From NCBI GenBank assembly GCA_947626365.1, contig CANQRW010000002.1, positions 60,940 to 124,939 on the forward strand: DNA of 64,000 nt, given 5' to 3'. The notes beneath the pieces are model-generated. The model was not told the DNA's origin, ran no database searches, and saw nothing but the letters and a program-made list of their open reading frames with translations. The translations under genes were made by a program, and so were the position numbers. Shown in pieces: positions 63,486-64,000 of the stretch. Within the stretch, counting starts at the first letter, position 1; each line of letters opens with the position of its first letter. The stretch is from an uncultured Lachnospiraceae bacterium (GTDB lineage: Bacteria > Bacillota > Clostridia > Lachnospirales > Lachnospiraceae).

Positions 63486-63887
63486 ATGACAATGAGTGAT
63501 CCGATTGCAGATATGCTTACGAGAATCCGTAACGCAAATACTGCGAAACATGATACAGTGGATGTCCCTTCTTCCAAGATGAAGCTGGCGATTGCCGACA
63601 TTCTGGTGAAAGAAGGATACATCAAGAAATATGATCTGGTAGATGAGGGGAACTTCAAAACCATTCGCATCACTTTGAAATACGGTGCTGACAAGAATGA
63701 GAAGATCATCTCCGGCCTGAAGAGAATTTCCAAACCCGGACTGCGCGTGTATGCCGGAAGCGAGGAGCTGCCCAAGGTGCTGGGCGGTCTGGGCATCGCG
63801 ATCATCTCCACCAACAAGGGCATCCTGACCGACAAGGAAGCAAGAGCCCAGGGCGTAGGCGGAGAAGTGCTGGCGTTCATATGGTGA
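63486..63887 (+). CDS. rpsH: 30S ribosomal protein S8
   Basis: A 133-residue protein: [62 protein letters not shown] and [18 protein letters not shown], ending EVLAFIW. It binds the central 16S rRNA domain and represses the spc operon in E. coli. ATG 63486 follows AGGAGG. Its last codons begin copy 2 of the 119-nt repeat. Confidence 0.97.
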   Translation: MTMSDPIADMLTRIRNANTAKHDTVDVPSSKMKLAIADILVKEGYIKKYDLVDEGNFKTIRITLKYGADKNEKIISGLKRISKPGLRVYAGSEELPKVLGGLGIAIISTNKGILTDKEARAQGVGGEVLAFIW

Positions 63888-64000
63888 CCGGAAGCACTTA
63901 ACGAATCCAAGCCGAAGGCGCAGGATGAGTTTAGTGCGAGGTCGTTCGCGACCCTTAGCGAACCGGAGCTGAAAGCGAACGGTGAGGTTAGTGGAGCGAA
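63882..64000 (+). repeat. 119-nt structured repeat, copy 2 (after rpsH)
   Basis: 109 of 119 bases match copy 1 with no gaps. The second small stem is GCT-GAA-AGC here against GCC-GCA-GGC in copy 1, a compensatory C-G to T-A pair change. The copy reaches the right edge, so it may extend further; the next gene (rplF expected) is outside the window. Confidence 0.88.

Overview
The window looks like chromosomal DNA of a spore-forming, monoderm Clostridia member, most likely a Lachnospiraceae (Clostridium XIVa type) gut bacterium. The reasons are: near-50% GC with strong AGGAGG ribosome binding sites; the sporulation genes spoIIID, spoIIR and a SipL-type SPOCS/LysM protein; Spo0A-box and sigma-E-like sites; a fused Amt/P-II ammonium transporter; CW-type cell-wall repeats; and the str and S10/spc ribosomal clusters. 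Species cannot be fixed from sequence reading alone. No rRNA, tRNA, CRISPR array, prophage or complete insertion sequence was recognised.

Layout. 1-2.6 kb (minus strand): a truncated reverse rubrerythrin, a PerR-type Fur regulator, a LysR regulator and a PHP phosphatase. 2.8-11.2 kb (plus): an S1-domain protein, a small alarmone synthetase, a membrane GDPD, Dtd, an M18 aminopeptidase, an FKBP lipoprotein, a HAD phosphatase and AzlCD. 11.5-25.2 kb is mixed: an aldo/keto reductase, a large Glu/Ser-repeat surface protein, SpoIIID, a D-aminoacylase-like amidohydrolase, a PrcB-like lipoprotein, CysE, two overlapping tyrosine recombinases, SipL, a GIY-YIG protein and Amt-PII. 25.4-34.6 kb: IspE, a GntR regulator, then a TetR-RND efflux cluster with two TolC-like proteins, which is unusual in a monoderm. 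34.6-38.3 kb: SpoIIR, Ddl, MurI, a DUF1934 protein and a small membrane protein.

38.4-64 kb is the information-processing block: rpoB-rpoC, a small Cys-rich membrane protein, rpsL-rpsG-fusA-tuf, then four unrelated genes (HAD nucleotidase, acyltransferase, RlmI-like methyltransferase, cell-wall-binding protein), then rpsJ-rplC-rplD-rplW-rplB-rpsS-rplV-rpsC-rplP-rpmC-rpsQ-rplN-rplX-rplE-rpsZ-rpsH, running off the right end.

The most interesting material is non-coding. Gaps inside the ribosomal clusters hold structured repeats. A 119-nt element follows both rpsZ and rpsH (109/119 identical), and one of its small stems changes by compensatory substitution. A tandem 45-nt element between rpsJ and rplC shows the same kind of covariation. 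Other candidates are a terminator-type attenuator in the amt leader, twin palindromic operators over the tetR promoter followed by a terminator hairpin, a long structured S10 leader, a large inverted repeat overlapping the ddl promoter, and Spo0A/sigma-E sites at sporulation genes. All promoter and RNA-structure calls were made by eye and not computed.
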